Positions 10,141 through 20,849 of a DNA stretch of 64,000 nucleotides are shown here, in pieces; the stretch's first letter is position 1, and every line of letters starts with the position of its first letter. Under the pieces are notes generated by a model. It searched no databases and was not told the origin of the DNA. It worked only from the letters and a program-made list of their open reading frames with translations. The DNA comes from Erinaceus europaeus (taxonomy: Eukaryota; Chordata; Mammalia; Eulipotyphla; Erinaceidae), in the NCBI RefSeq assembly GCF_950295315.1, contig NC_080176.1, positions 34,003,006-34,067,005 of the forward strand, in the 5' to 3' direction. Position numbers and translations under genes: made by a program.

Positions 10141-10213
10141 CAGCTTACAATTCTGTTTTAATTCTTATGGAAGAGAAATTCTCACCTTTTACAATAAGAG
10201 TAGTTAAGTCTTA

Positions 10214-10561
10214 TGTAGTTTTGTCAGTCAAAGTTCAGCGCGCCAGCATGCCAGGCTAGCTTCGTGGCGGTAGACAGACGACCAGGGACACAAGGCTGAG
10301 TGGAGAAGCTGTATTTCTTTATTCACGAGCCAACGATTCAAAAAACTAATCTAATCTAATCACCATACATTCTGTCCTGTATCTTTCCCTTCTGCCCCAA
10401 AGTCAGGAACCCAGGAAGTATGTATGATAGGGGGCGGGGATAACCAAGAAAAGGCAAAGACTAAACCACAATCTTCCGGAGGGGGGGGGGGGGGGCAGTG
10501 AGACCAAACCAATGTAACAGAATGATCATGTAAATAGACCACAATGTCAAGCAATGTAACA
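10214..10561 (-). mobile_element. LTR fragment or solo LTR related to that at 6863
   Basis: On the - strand it starts TGTTACATTG, has TGTTACATTGGTTTGGTC repeated within it, an AATAAAGAAATACAGCTTC block (about 10304-10322) and a C-rich U5 ending near CTACA. These match the 6863 LTR block by block, but the tandem 54-bp repeat is absent. A run of about 17 G lies at 10481-10497. I could not find a clear target duplication, so its ends are approximate. Confidence 0.7.
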
Positions 10562-10804
10562 GAAGGGATCCCAGAAGCAGAACTAGAAGCATACCAACAA
10601 GTTTATTATGATTATCTATAGAACCTTTAAAGTATTAAATAATTTAGGATATTTTTAAAGATTGCTATATAAAGGAAAAAACTTAGATATTGTTCAGTTG
10701 TGAAGATTTGATAATGTTTTAATTTAGTAAATGTATTTTAAATACTTTTGTTTTAGATAAAAGAAAATATACTACATTAACATTACTTTTTTCTTTTTAA
10801 AAAT

Positions 10805-11000
10805 AGTTTTATTTACTTTAGTTTAATGAGAGATAACATTGCAATGCATAGTTGTGGTTTATGTTGGAACCAAGAATTGAACCAGAGACTTCAATGCATA
10901 GTTGTGGTTTATGTTGGAACCAGGAATTGAACCAGAGAGACTTCAGAGCCTCAGGTATGAAAGTCTTTTGCATAACCATTAAGCTATCTTCCCAACCCCC
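10805..11000 (-). mobile_element. SINE type 3 with 50-bp internal duplication
   Basis: Reverse copy ending TTTGCATAACCATTAAGC. The block CAATGCATAGTTGTGGTTT...GAGACTT occurs twice with a period of 50 bp (10842 and 10892), which lengthens the element. Confidence 0.75.
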
Positions 11001-11734
11001 AGTTTTCTTTTCTTCATTTTTTGTTTCCTGCTGGGGCTTCACACCTTCCAAGGCTCCCAGCAGACTCCCAGGTCTACATGCCAGTGAGCATTCCTCTGGG
11101 TGAGTTTGCTACTGGTTCCACTATTAACATTTTTCTCTGAAACAGCAGTTTGCCAGTTTAGCAGCATTACAAATGATTCCACTCCTATCTAATTATTCTT
11201 ACTTAAAACTTTTGCTCATCTTCTATAGTTAAATTATTAACAAAACCTACTGGCTCTGCCACAAAGTATATATATATATATATATCTTTACTAGTTCTGC
11301 CTTCTCTACTAGTTCTGCCTTCTCTGCTATCACCTTCATCTAAGCCACAGTCTGTCATCAATCACAATAACCTTACTGGTGTTGTTGTGCAAGCCACTAG
11401 AAACTTTCAACTTTATGGGGCAGTTAGGGTGGAGGGACTGAACAGCAATCCTCACTTTAAAAAATCGTTGTTTTGAGTCCTTAAGGAACAACCTCTATGA
11501 GAAACTACTTGCACAAATCTGACACAATCCATATACTGAAAAAGACTATAAAACTAATCCTAGAAATATCATATCACCATCTCAGTCCAAGTTTCAAGAA
11601 AAGAGAATTTGATGTTGTAGCCTTTTTATTTGACATTGTAGCCTTTTTAGGTATTACTGACAGTTTTCTCCTCTTTGCTGTATTGTTAGTGATCAGAACT
11701 GCCCAAATAGGATTATTTATAGTGATTCTTTTTT
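11001..11734. other. Unique stretch
   Basis: A (TA)n run at 11268-11285 and a 19-bp doublet (CTAGTTCTGCCTTCTCT) near 11290-11325 are the only structures seen. Confidence 0.4.
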
Positions 11735-12021
11735 AAAATTTTTATTTATTTATTTATTCCCTTTTGTTGCCCTTGTTATTTTTTATTGTTGTAGTTATTA
11801 TTGTTATTGATGTCATTGTTGTTGGCTAGGACAGAGAGAAATGGAGAGAGGAGGGGAAGACAGAGGGGGAGAAAAAGATAGACACCTGCAGACCTGCTTC
11901 ACCACTTGTGAAGTGACCCCCCCTGCAGGTGGGGATCTGGGGGCTCCAACCCAGATCCTTACTCTGGTCCTTGCACTTTGCACCATGTGTGTTTAACCCT
12001 CTGCGCTACCACCCAGCCCCC
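11735..12021 (-). mobile_element. SINE type 1
   Basis: Full reverse copy from TTTATTTATTTATTCCC to GCTACCACCCAGCCCCC. Confidence 0.92.
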
Positions 12022-12164
12022 ATTAACTTATTTTCTAAAAATTATGTAAACTTAAAAAAAAAAAAGCTTTTGTCTTATTCCAAAAACATTTTCCAAGGTT
12101 GGATTAAGAAGATAAGGAATAATTGTCCAGATTAAGGTAGCCTGCATCATAAATAAAATCCAGG

Positions 12165-12320
12165 GTTGAGAGATAACATAATGGTTATGAAAAAGACTTT
12201 CATGTTTGAGGCTGTACAGCTCCAGGCTCGATCCTCAGCACCACCATAAGCCAGAGCTGAGTAGTGCTCTGTTTGTTTGCTTGTGCTATCTCTCTCTCTC
12301 CCCCATCTCTTTTATTAATA
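12165..12320 (+). mobile_element. SINE type 3
   Basis: Forward copy, with GAGAGATAACATAATGG head, GGCTCGATCCTCAGCACC and CCATAAGCCAGAGCTGAG. Confidence 0.85.
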
Positions 12321-12364
12321 TAAGTAAAATATATTAAATAAATAAAATGTATTAAAGTATTATT

Positions 12365-12500
12365 ATGTATTGAACATATTCTATGTGTCAGTTATTGAAC
12401 TGAATACTTGCTACATTTCCCCATTTAGTCTTTTTAACCAACTTAAGAGGTAACTTTCATTATCCTGTTTTAGAACTGAGGAAACAAAAATCAATATTAA
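12365..12500 (-). mobile_element. MIR, ancient mammalian SINE
   Basis: Text such as TATGTGTCAGTTATTGAAC, AACTTAAGAGGTAACT and CATTATCCTG...GAACTGAGGAAAC follows the antisense MIR consensus with heavy divergence. Confidence 0.7.
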
Positions 12501-12689
12501 TTATTAAATAATTCTTTTCAAGATTTAAAATTTTATTTCTAACATGCTTCCAGCATCATAAGAAGTCTACAATAAATTATATCTCAACATTGATAAAAAG
12601 TGGTTTAGTTTAAAAATGAATACAAAGCATGGGGCACAGAATGGAGCACAGAGATCTCTCCTCCCTTGGGCGATTTTGCTTTATGGATC

Positions 12690-12820
12690 AATTAGCACTT
12701 TTTTGCGTTTTTATTTGTGATTTAATAATGATCAACAAGACTGTGGGAAATAAGGGGTACAGTTCCGCACATTTCCCACCACCAAAGTTTCATATCCCAT
12801 CCCCTCCATTGGAAGTTTCC
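12690..12820 (-). mobile_element. Diverged RepA-like fragment
   Basis: AAGGGGTACAGTTCCGCACA, CCCACCACCAAAGTTTCAT and ATCCCATCCCCTCC parallel the reverse 3' end of RepA at 34610-34680, but less closely. Confidence 0.55.
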
Positions 12821-12824
12821 CTAT

Positions 12825-12950
12825 TCTTTTTTTTTTTTTTTTCTGTGCACATCTCTAGAATATGGTGGTGCCAGAATTGAACCTAGGACTTTAGGACCTC
12901 AGGCATGCAAGTCTGGGGTACAGCTGCTAGTCTATCTCCCTAGCCCCCCA
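12825..12950 (-). mobile_element. SINE type 3
   Basis: Reverse copy after a T run, with GAATTGAACCTAGGACTTT and the TCTATCTCCCTAGCCCCC head. Confidence 0.7.
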
Positions 12951-13019
12951 ATTACTTTTAATGAACACTGGAGCATGGCTGAGTTATCTTAGTCAAGTGG
13001 ACCATTTTATTTATCCATT

Positions 13020-13145
13020 ACAGTTTTATTTGTTTATTTATAAAAAGAGAGAGAGAGAGCATCAGTCTGGTACCTGGGAAGCCAGATATCGAACCTGGGA
13101 CCTCATGCTTGAGAGTCCAGTGCTTCATCAAGTGGATGATTTTAC
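13020..13145 (-). mobile_element. SINE type 2
   Basis: Reverse copy: TTTATTTGTTTATTTATAAA, (AG)n, then ATCGAACCTGGGACCTCATG and GAGAGTCCAGTGCTTC. Confidence 0.8.
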
Positions 13146-14969
13146 AAAGCACTCTAGATTCTCTTTCAAAATACAAATACAAATAAGACATACAAAATTT
13201 TTCTAAAAATTAATGTGAGGAAATTAGATACTCATTTTGGAAGTAAAAGCTCCTTAGTCATTTTCATTATTTTGTGCCCTTGACAACTGACAAATAATTT
13301 TAAAACACACACACACAATCTGGTGGTGCATTTGATTTGTGCTGTGATATAGAAAAATACTCTAGCTCTCTGAGAATTTGACACATTCCAAGTGTTGTTA
13401 GTCTTCTGCTCAGAACACCAAGGAAAACAATGACAGTTTAGGCTGATAGGTATGCTTTAGGAGTAGCACCTCAAAAGCCCAACATGGACTAAAGGCAAAA
13501 GGACAGATGACCACATGTGAAAGAATGGACAATGTGTTAAGACCCAAGAAGTGCTACTGTAATGGATGGGTACATTAATTCAGGTATTATATAAAAAAAG
13601 ATTAGAAACATAAATGTCACTGCCAAAAGTTAATTTATCTGTAGGACTTTAATCGTTCTTTTTAATCGTTTTTTTGTTCTCAGGAGATAAGCTTTATTGA
13701 CCTGGGAAATGCTATATATCAAATGAAAATTTTAACAAAGGCTACTATTGTTTATAAGCAATGGCCAGAATTTTAGATATAAATGACTTTGTTTTATTTC
13801 TTACTTTGCCCCAGAAAAAAAATGTTGAATTTAGGTTTGAACACCAAATATATCATTTTCTTATTCACTTATTGGTTATGGTATTTAGTCATAAGTGAGA
13901 AGAATACATGGAAACTAAGTGCCATGAGGAAATTAATTTTGTTCTGAGCATAAAACAAATTCAGATTTTTAAGTTTTGCATTCTAAAGGTAAAATATAAA
14001 GAACTTCTAGCTACTACTTAGTGTTTTTAAAGGAGAATAAAATAAAAACTACTTCTGTTGGAATAAGGTGATGATTTGGCTATGGGTGAAATGTACTGAG
14101 ACCTATGCAGTAGAAATGTGGAAAAGTGAACTTGTGACAACAGAATCCTGTAGGTTAGCATTTCCAAATGATATTGGAATTGAAAAAGAAATACCCTAAA
14201 ATTATCTAAATAAGCAAAAAGGAAACTACAGGTCTTTAGAAAGAAGACTTTAGATAATAAAATGTATAGCCTAGAAAATAATAGTTGAAAGCTACTGAAT
14301 AAGGTTAGGTTTTTCTTCCTCCCCTAACAAAGCACAGCAGTGCTATAAAAGGAAGTAACACCTATATAAAGGATGTTAAGAAAGTTAAATTTTGTTTTGT
14401 TTCACACCACTAACCTAACATTGTAGCATGAAGTTGGTCAGATGACACCTTTTCTAATTATGGTAGCAGATGCTAGTCTGTATGGAGTCCCAAGAGAATT
14501 CCACGCTCTGTGTTTAAAATCTTGGTTTCTCTTTGATATGGATGGCTAGAAAATTGGCCCCGCCTTCCCTAAATCCTTAAATTCAACATTCCTCTTCTTT
14601 TATTGAACTTCAGGTTCAATAAAAAGCAAAATATGTTTTCTCTCTTTTCTGCTTTAATTAATTTTATCACTCCCCAGTCCACCTTTTCATTTTTTGTAAT
14701 CTATTTTTCTTTTATATTATTAATCCTCTTTATCCATGTTCTCTTTTATCTCTTTCCCAATAACTTTTAGCCAATATTTAACTGTTCAGTCATTATAGGA
14801 TATATTTTGCATTTAAAAGAGTTGTTTTCATGCATACTACCTTTACAATCATGTTATCATGTAAAACTATTATGTTTTCTATTATGTTTTATGCCGTGAC
14901 ATGGGAAACTATTATGTATTATGCCATGACATGGGAACTCTATTGAACTTTATAGACCAATCACTAACC
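13146..14969. other. Longest repeat-free stretch of the left half
   Basis: AT-rich single-copy DNA. I found no exon with both splice sites, no RNA gene and no repeat except a local doublet of ATGCCRTGACATGGGAA at 14891-14938. A good place to look for conserved noncoding elements by alignment. Confidence 0.45.
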
Positions 14970-15314
14970 ACTTTTAATTCTTTTTTTTTAAATTTCTTTA
15001 TTGGGGAATTAATGTTTTACATTCAACAGTAAATACAATAGTTTGTACATGCATAACATTCCCCAGTTTCCCATTTAACAATACAACCCCCTCTATGTCA
15101 TTTATCATCCTTCATGGACCTGTATTCTCCCCACCCACCCCAGAGTCTTTTACTTTGGTGCAATACGCCAATTCCATTTCAGGTTCTACTTCTGTTTTCT
15201 TTTCTGATCTTGTTTTTCAACTTCTGCCTGAGAGTGAGATCATCCCATATTCATCCTTCTGTTTCTGACTTATTTCACTCAACATGATTTTTTCAAGGTC
15301 CATCCAAGATCGGC

Positions 15315-16405
15315 TTCTTCTTCTTCTAGCATTTGCCCTTCTTCCGTAGCCAGTCAACAGCATCAGGTTGAGCCTGATGTAAAGTTTCGAGACCTCCTTT
15401 GAATCTGGAGAGGTGGCAGTCATTGACTATGTGGGTCATAGTCTGTCTGTAGCCGCAGGGGCAGTTCGGGTCGTCTCTGGCTCCCCAGCGATGGAACATA
15501 GCGGCGCACTGGCCATGGCCTGTTCGATAGCGATTGAGGAGGGCACAATCATAACGTGCTAGGTCAAAGCCGGGTTGACGCTTGCAGGGGTCTGTGATGA
15601 GGTGTTTGTTCTTTACCTCAGCTGACTGCCAGCTCTGTTTCCAAGAGACTGGAACAGAGAAGTTCAGTGTAGGCGTAGGGGACCAGATTGGGTGACGAGA
15701 CATCAAGCGTTGAACAGGGTGGGCGAAGATATCCGCGTATATTGGCAGGTCCGGTGGAGCATAGACGTGGGAAATGAACTTAGATGATGCCGCATCCCGA
15801 CGAATATCTGGCGGGGCAATGTTGTTAAGAACTGGCAGCCATGGAACTGGGGTGGAACGGATGGTTCCAGAAATTATCCTCATGGAGGAATATAATTTGG
15901 AATCGACCAAGTGGACATGGGGGCTATGGAACCATACTGGGGCACAGTATTCTGCAGTGGAATAGCATAATGCCAGAGATGATGATCGTAGTGTGGAAGC
16001 GCTCGCGCCCCATGAGGAGCTGGCCAGTCTTGCAGTGATGTTATTCCTCGCGCCCACCTTTGCTGCAGTTTTTATGAGATGTTTGTGAAATGACAGAGTG
16101 CAATCGAGAGTAACGCCAAGATAGACTGGCTGGGCTTCATGCCGGATTCTCGTATCGCCAAGCTGCACATTAAGCTCACGCGAGGCCGAGGCATGGTGTA
16201 GATGGAAAACAGATGATACCGTTTTTGCAGTGCTAGGGATTAGTCGCCATTTTTTACAGTAATCAGATATCAGAGACATGTCTTTTGTGAGTGTTTCCTC
16301 GAGGATGTCAAACTTTGATGCCTGAGTTGCACAGCAGATGTCATCAGCGTAGATGAACTTCCTTGAAGAAGTTTCTGGGAGGTCATTGATGTAAATATTA
16401 AATAG
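15315..16405 (-). mobile_element. Vingi-type non-LTR retrotransposon, 5'-truncated, copy 1
   Basis: Inserted into the L1 3'-untranslated region, with target duplication CAAGATYGGC at 15305-15314 and 16406-16415. The uninterrupted L1 text is visible at 33600-33612. The - strand 3' end is GCTAGAAGAAGAAGAA. It is truncated just upstream of the YADD box. Family identity rests on the protein described at 15326-16408 and on the hedgehog context. Confidence 0.9.
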
Positions 16406-16408
16406 CAA
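15326..16408 (-). pseudogene. C-terminal part of Vingi reverse transcriptase
   Basis: An open frame of 360 codons, unbroken but lacking everything upstream of the palm domain. It starts at LFNIYINDLP, has the catalytic YADD at 16340-16351, then the thumb region, and ends with a Cys-rich motif (CPCGYRQTMTHIVNDC, a C-x-C-x7-H-x4-C pattern). It stops at WLRKKGKC. No RNase H domain follows, as expected for Vingi rather than its sister clade Ingi. The endonuclease and the fingers of the polymerase are missing, so it is not an active gene. The start is an internal Met created by 5' truncation. Confidence 0.88.
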
Positions 16409-16419
16409 GATTGGCTGAA

Positions 16420-16976
16420 AACGGTGAAGTCACCATTTTTTACAGCTGAGTAGTATTCCATTGTGTATATATACCACAACTTGCTCAGCCACTCATCTGT
16501 TGTTGGACACCTGGGTTGCTTCCAGGTTTTGGCTATTACAAAGTGTGCTGCCAAGAACATATGTGTACACAGAGCTTTTTGGATGGATGTGTTGGGTTCC
16601 TTAGGATATATCCCCAGGAGAGGAATTGCAGGGTCATAGGGTAGGTCTATTTCTTGCCTTCTGAGAGTTCTCCAGACTGTTCTCCACAGAGGTTGGACCA
16701 ATATACATTCCCACCAGCAGTGTAGGAGGGTTCCTTTGACCCACACCCTCTCCAGCATTTGCTGCTATTACCTTTTCTGATGTATGACATTCTCACAGGA
16801 GTGAAGTGGTAACTCATTGTTGTCTTGATTTGCATTTCTCTGACAATCAGAGACTTGGAGCATTTTTTCATATGTTTCTCGGCCTTTTGGATCTCTTCTG
16901 TGGTGAATATTCTGTTCAAGTCCTCCCCTCATTTTTGGATGGGGTTATTTGATGTCTTGTTGTTGAGTCTGGCAAG
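16420..16976 (-). pseudogene. Broken L1 ORF2 C-terminus
   Basis: Downstream of the TAG at 16977 the ORF2 tail continues in fragments ([36 protein letters not shown]) with stops and shifts. It includes the Cys-rich tail region, up to the L1 3'-untranslated sequence. Confidence 0.8.
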
Positions 16977-19001
16977 CTATTTATATATGTTAGTTATTAA
17001 ACTCTTATCTGATGTATGGCATGTAAAGATCTTCTCCCATTCTGTGAGGGGTCTCTTGGTTTGGGTAGTGGTTTCTTTTGCTGTGAAGAAGCTTTTTAAT
17101 TTGATGTAGTCCCATAGGTTTATACTTGCCTTAGTCTTCTTTGTAATTTGATTCGTTTCATTGAAAATGTCTTTAAAATTTATGCGGAAAAGAGTTCTGC
17201 CAGTATTTTGCTCTAAGTATCTGATAGTTTCTGGTCTAACATCCAAGTCCTTGATCCACTTGGAATTTACTTTTGTATTTGGTGAAATACAGTGGTTCAG
17301 TTTCATTCTTCTGCATGTTTCTACCCATTCTTTCCAACACCATTTGTTGAAGACACTCTGCTTTCCCCATTTAATAGTCTGGGCCCCTTTGTCAAACATT
17401 AGATGTCCATAGGTGTGGGGCCTCATTTCTGGGCTCTCAATTCTATTCCACTGGTCAATGTGTCTATTCATGTTCCAGTACCAAGCAGTTTTGATGACAA
17501 TGGCCCTATAATATAGTTTGAGATCTGGGAGTGTGATGCCTCCGCTTCTCTTCTTTTTTCTCAAGATTGTTTTGGCAATTCTAGGTCTTTTCTGGTTCCA
17601 GATAAACATTTGTAGCATTTGTTCTATTCTCCTAAAAAATGTGCTTGGGATCTTGATGAGTATAGCATTAAATTTGTAGATGGCTCTGGGTAATATATTC
17701 ATTTTGATGGTGTTAATTCTTCCAACCCATGAACATGGAATATCTTTCCACTTCTTTGTGTCTTTTTCAATTTCTTTGAGTAGTGACTCATAATTTTCAG
17801 TATACAAGTCTTTCACTTCTTTGGTTAGATTTACTCCTAGATATTTTATTGTTTTTGTTGCTATAGTAAAAGGAATTGATTTCTGGATTTCAATTTCTTC
17901 TAGCTTAGTGTTTTCATAGAGGAATGCCACTGACTTTTGAATGTTAATTTTACAGCCTGACACCTTACTGTATTGCCTGATGATTTCCAAAAGTTTCTTG
18001 CTGGATTCCTTAGGTTTTTCTGTGTATACTATCATGTCATCTGCAAATAAGGAGAGTTTGACTTCTTCTCTTCCAATCTGTATGCCTTTAATTCCTTTCT
18101 CCTGCCTGATTGCTATGGCAAGAACTTCCAACACTATGTTGAATAGTAATGGTGATAGTGGGCAGCCCTGTCTAGTACCTGATCTGAGGGGAAATGCTTC
18201 CAGTTTTTCACCATTGAGTATGATGTTGGCTGTAGGTTTGCTATATAAAGACTCCACTATCTTGAGGAATTTTCCATCTATTCCCATTTTTTGTAGTGTT
18301 TTGATCATAAAGGGATGTTGTATTTTGTCAAAGGCTTTCTCTGCATCTATTGATATGACCATGTGGTTTTTGGTCTTGTTTTTGTTGATGTGGTGGATCA
18401 CATTGATTGATTTACGTATATTAAACCAACCTTGCATGCCTGGGATAAACCCCACATGGTCATGATGAACAATCTTTTTGATATACTGCTGTATCCGGTT
18501 GGCTAGGATTTTGTTCAATATTTTCGCATCTATGTTCATCAGAGATGTTGGTCTGTAGTTTTCTTTTTTCGTTGTGTCTCTGTCTGCTTTTGGTATCAGA
18601 GTGATGTTGGCTTCATAGAAGCTGGCAGGGAGTATTCCAGTGTCTTCAATCTTCTGGAAGACTTTTAAAAGTAGAGGTATTAGTTCTTCTTTGAAGGTTT
18701 TGTAGAATTCATTTGTAAAACCATCTGGTCCAGGACTTTTATTTTTGGGGAGATTTTTGATAACTGTTTCAATTTCATTAGCTGTGATGGGCCTGTTCAT
18801 GTTATCCACTTCCTCTTTACTTAGTTTTGGAAGTTGGTAGGTATCAATTTTTTCAAATTCTTTACTCATTCCTGTTATTATTTCCTTAGGTAATGTTTGG
18901 ATGTTGAAATCGTTATTTTGTGCTTCACCCTCTGGAGGACTTTTAGCCAGACTCTTGTCCTGTTTCGATTCTCCAATATTTCTTCTTGTTGTTTTAACCA
19001 T
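16977..19001 (-). CDS. 674-codon L1 frame: ORF1 N-terminus fused to ORF2 reverse transcriptase
   Basis: One unbroken frame. Residues 1 to about 48 ([12 protein letters not shown]..., [10 protein letters not shown]) look like the basic N-terminus of L1 ORF1p and follow directly on the 5'-untranslated region, with a good start context (AAAATGG). From about residue 55 ([20 protein letters not shown]) it is ORF2p: [37 protein letters not shown], the catalytic FADD at 18036-18047 and the thumb domain. It ends at a TAG at 16977-16979 where the related copy near 34200 reads through. The ORF1 coiled coil and RNA-binding domain and the ORF2 endonuclease are missing. The protein could bind or copy RNA but could not nick DNA by itself. 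The join lies near 18845-18860. Whether it is translated is unknown. Confidence 0.75.
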   Translation of the reverse strand: MVKTTRRNIGESKQDKSLAKSPPEGEAQNNDFNIQTLPKEIITGMSKEFEKIDTYQLPKLSKEEVDNMNRPITANEIETVIKNLPKNKSPGPDGFTNEFYKTFKEELIPLLLKVFQKIEDTGILPASFYEANITLIPKADRDTTKKENYRPTSLMNIDAKILNKILANRIQQYIKKIVHHDHVGFIPGMQGWFNIRKSINVIHHINKNKTKNHMVISIDAEKAFDKIQHPFMIKTLQKMGIDGKFLKIVESLYSKPTANIILNGEKLEAFPLRSGTRQGCPLSPLLFNIVLEVLAIAIRQEKGIKGIQIGREEVKLSLFADDMIVYTEKPKESSKKLLEIIRQYSKVSGCKINIQKSVAFLYENTKLEEIEIQKSIPFTIATKTIKYLGVNLTKEVKDLYTENYESLLKEIEKDTKKWKDIPCSWVGRINTIKMNILPRAIYKFNAILIKIPSTFFRRIEQMLQMFIWNQKRPRIAKTILRKKKRSGGITLPDLKLYYRAIVIKTAWYWNMNRHIDQWNRIESPEMRPHTYGHLMFDKGAQTIKWGKQSVFNKWCWKEWVETCRRMKLNHCISPNTKVNSKWIKDLDVRPETIRYLEQNTGRTLFRINFKDIFNETNQITKKTKASINLWDYIKLKSFFTAKETTTQTKRPLTEWEKIFTCHTSDKSLITNIYK

Positions 19002-19250
19002 TTTATATATTATGTTATGAGTTCCTTTTATCAGTACTTTTCAAATTACTGATCACTATTGCCTGGATTGACTTGTGTCTAAGTAAGTTAATTAAAGGGT
19101 TCACAGTGGTGGAAGTTAATAGTTGTTTCAGTAGTATTTAAATCCCTGAGTTGGAGCTCAGTGGTTTAAAAGCCTCTTTTTTTTTTCTTCCCTGTAGGCT
19201 ATGGGAGCCTGAGGGCTTTTAAACTATCAATAGGCTTCAGCTTAATCACT

Positions 19251-19377
19251 ATGACTATGACCCACATAGTCAATGACTGCCACCTCTCCAAATTCAAAGG
19301 AGGTCTCGAAACTTTACATCAGGCTCAACCTGATGCTGTTACTGGCTACAGAAGAAGGGCAAATGCTAGAAGAAGAA
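19251..19377 (+). mobile_element. Vingi 3' fragment, copy 2 (127 bp)
   Basis: Forward copy of the Vingi 3' end (GACCCACATAGTCAATGACT to GCTAGAAGAAGA). It is flanked by the exact duplication AGCTTAATCACT at 19239-19250 and 19378-19389, and inserted in the L1 5'-untranslated region. Confidence 0.93.
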
Positions 19378-20149
19378 AGCTTAATCACTGACTCCTGACC
19401 AAGAGATAAAGCAGGGTGTGGCAGAGATAATCCAGTGGTTATGCAAAGAGACTTTCACAGCCCCTTAGCTATTCTACCAAGGTATAGGTCTTCTCCTGAG
19501 TTTCCTGGTTAGATCTCTGTCCCTTGGTGTCCCTCCCTGTCGCTGCTCCAGATTCTGAGGGTAGTAGCAATGGAGACTCAGGGTTGCACTTGTTGAGTCT
19601 CTGGGGAGTCCTCTCCTCCCTTCAGCTGTCCCCCTTGTTGGTGGAGCAGACTGGAGGTGGTGTCTCAATTGATAAACTGCTGGACTGTTAGCAGTTACTT
19701 AATCTCTCCTTATGCTCCTCTCTCCTCTCTGTCACCAGCCACACGTGTTTGTACTCACCGGTGATTTAGTGGGTTCCTGTGGTCATTCTAGTCCTGTCTT
19801 GTTTCGGTCCCTGGTAGTCTCCTTTGGTATTCCTAGTTGATCCGGGAGAGAAGAGGAGAGGAGAGAAATCAATCTGCTGCTGCTTGTAGCTCCGCCTCTG
19901 GAAGTCTCCTCCCCCACTTTTAATTCTTATTTAGACAACATTTAGCTATTTTACTTTTTTTTCTTTTATAGAGTAAGGGAAAGACTAGTGCACCACATTG
20001 TTTTAGTATATGGGTGCCAGGAATTAATCTTGAAGCTTCATAAATGCAAATCGTGTGCTCTGTGTTCAACTATTTTCTATTTTACTATCCCTGCTTATGT
20101 CTTAAAACTTGCTCTCTCAACGTATCTGATCATTTTTAATAGGTAGATC

Positions 20150-20300
20150 AGACTGGGGAGAAAACATAATAGTTATATAAAAGGAGCTTTTATGCCTGGG
20201 GCACCAAAGGCCCTAGGTTCAACCCGTAACACCATCATAAGCAAGAGTTGAGCAGTGCTCTGGTAAAAAAAAAAAAAAAAAAAAAAGACAATGAATAAAA
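20150..20300 (+). mobile_element. SINE type 3
   Basis: Forward copy with CTGGGGAGAAAACATAATAG head, CCCTAGGTTCAACCCG and an A-only tail of about 26 bases. A decayed reverse SINE may precede it at 19945-20085. Confidence 0.75.
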
Positions 20301-20472
20301 ATTAAAAATAAATTAAATTTAAAAGTAGGTCAACAAATGCTTATACTATAAAAACAAAAAGATGGTTGATAGAGGGGAAAGCAAAAGGGGAGGGGGCAGG
20401 GGTTAAATTGGTAAAGAAGATCAGTGAATAAAAACTGAACTATGGGTGGTGACCATAAGAAGTAATGCTGTA

Positions 20473-20805
20473 GGGGCCAGGCAGTAGCTCAGTGGGTTAA
20501 GTGCACAAGGTGCAAAGTGCAAGGACAGGCATAAGGATCTCGGTTTGAGCCCCCGGCTTCCCACCTGTGGGGGGAGTCACTTCTCTAGAGGTGAAGCAGG
20601 TCTGCAGGTGTTTATCTTTCTCTCTCCCTCTCTGTCCTCCCCTCCTCTCTCCATTTCTCTCTGTCCTATCCAATAATGATGACAGCAACAACAATAATAA
20701 TAACAACAATAAATAACAAGGGCAACAAAAGGGAAAAAAATAGCCTCCAGGAGCAGTGGACTCGTAGTGCAGGCACCAAGCCCCTGCAATAACACCTGGA
20801 GGGTG
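20473..20805 (+). mobile_element. SINE type 1, long subtype
   Basis: Full copy from GGGGCCAGGCAGTAGCTCAG to the 3' block GCCTCCAGGAGCAGTGGAC ... AACACCTGGAGG. Confidence 0.93.
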
Positions 20806-20849
20806 AAGGTGTATGTTCGGCTTCATGGTGGGGGAGTTGGAGGGAATAG

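Larger units (their letters stand above)
14983..19915 (-). mobile_element. L1 with complete 5' end and internal deletion
   Basis: The exact target duplication ACTTTTAATTCTT (14970-14982 and 19916-19928) fixes both ends. On the - strand it starts GGGGGAGGAGACTTCCAGAG with a GC-rich 5'-untranslated region of about 0.8 kb. The fused open frame (19001 to 16977), a broken ORF2 tail, a 3'-untranslated region and CCCCAATAAAGAAATTTAAAA follow. Without the two Vingi insertions (15315-16405, 19251-19377) the L1 is about 3.7 kb, against roughly 6-7 kb for a full L1. Most of ORF1 and the endonuclease half of ORF2 are absent. A 5'-complete element lacking its middle can be a spliced retrotransposed copy, a later deletion, or a member of a nonautonomous family. 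Confidence 0.92.

Noticed and set aside
15315..16405. BovB/RTE identity for the foreign retrotransposon
   Set aside because: The protein tail (Cys-His motif with no RNase H), the (GAA)n end and the hedgehog context fit Vingi better; I could not run a search to settle it.
16825..18465. Forward-strand frames opposite the L1
   Set aside because: They are antisense shadows of ORF2.
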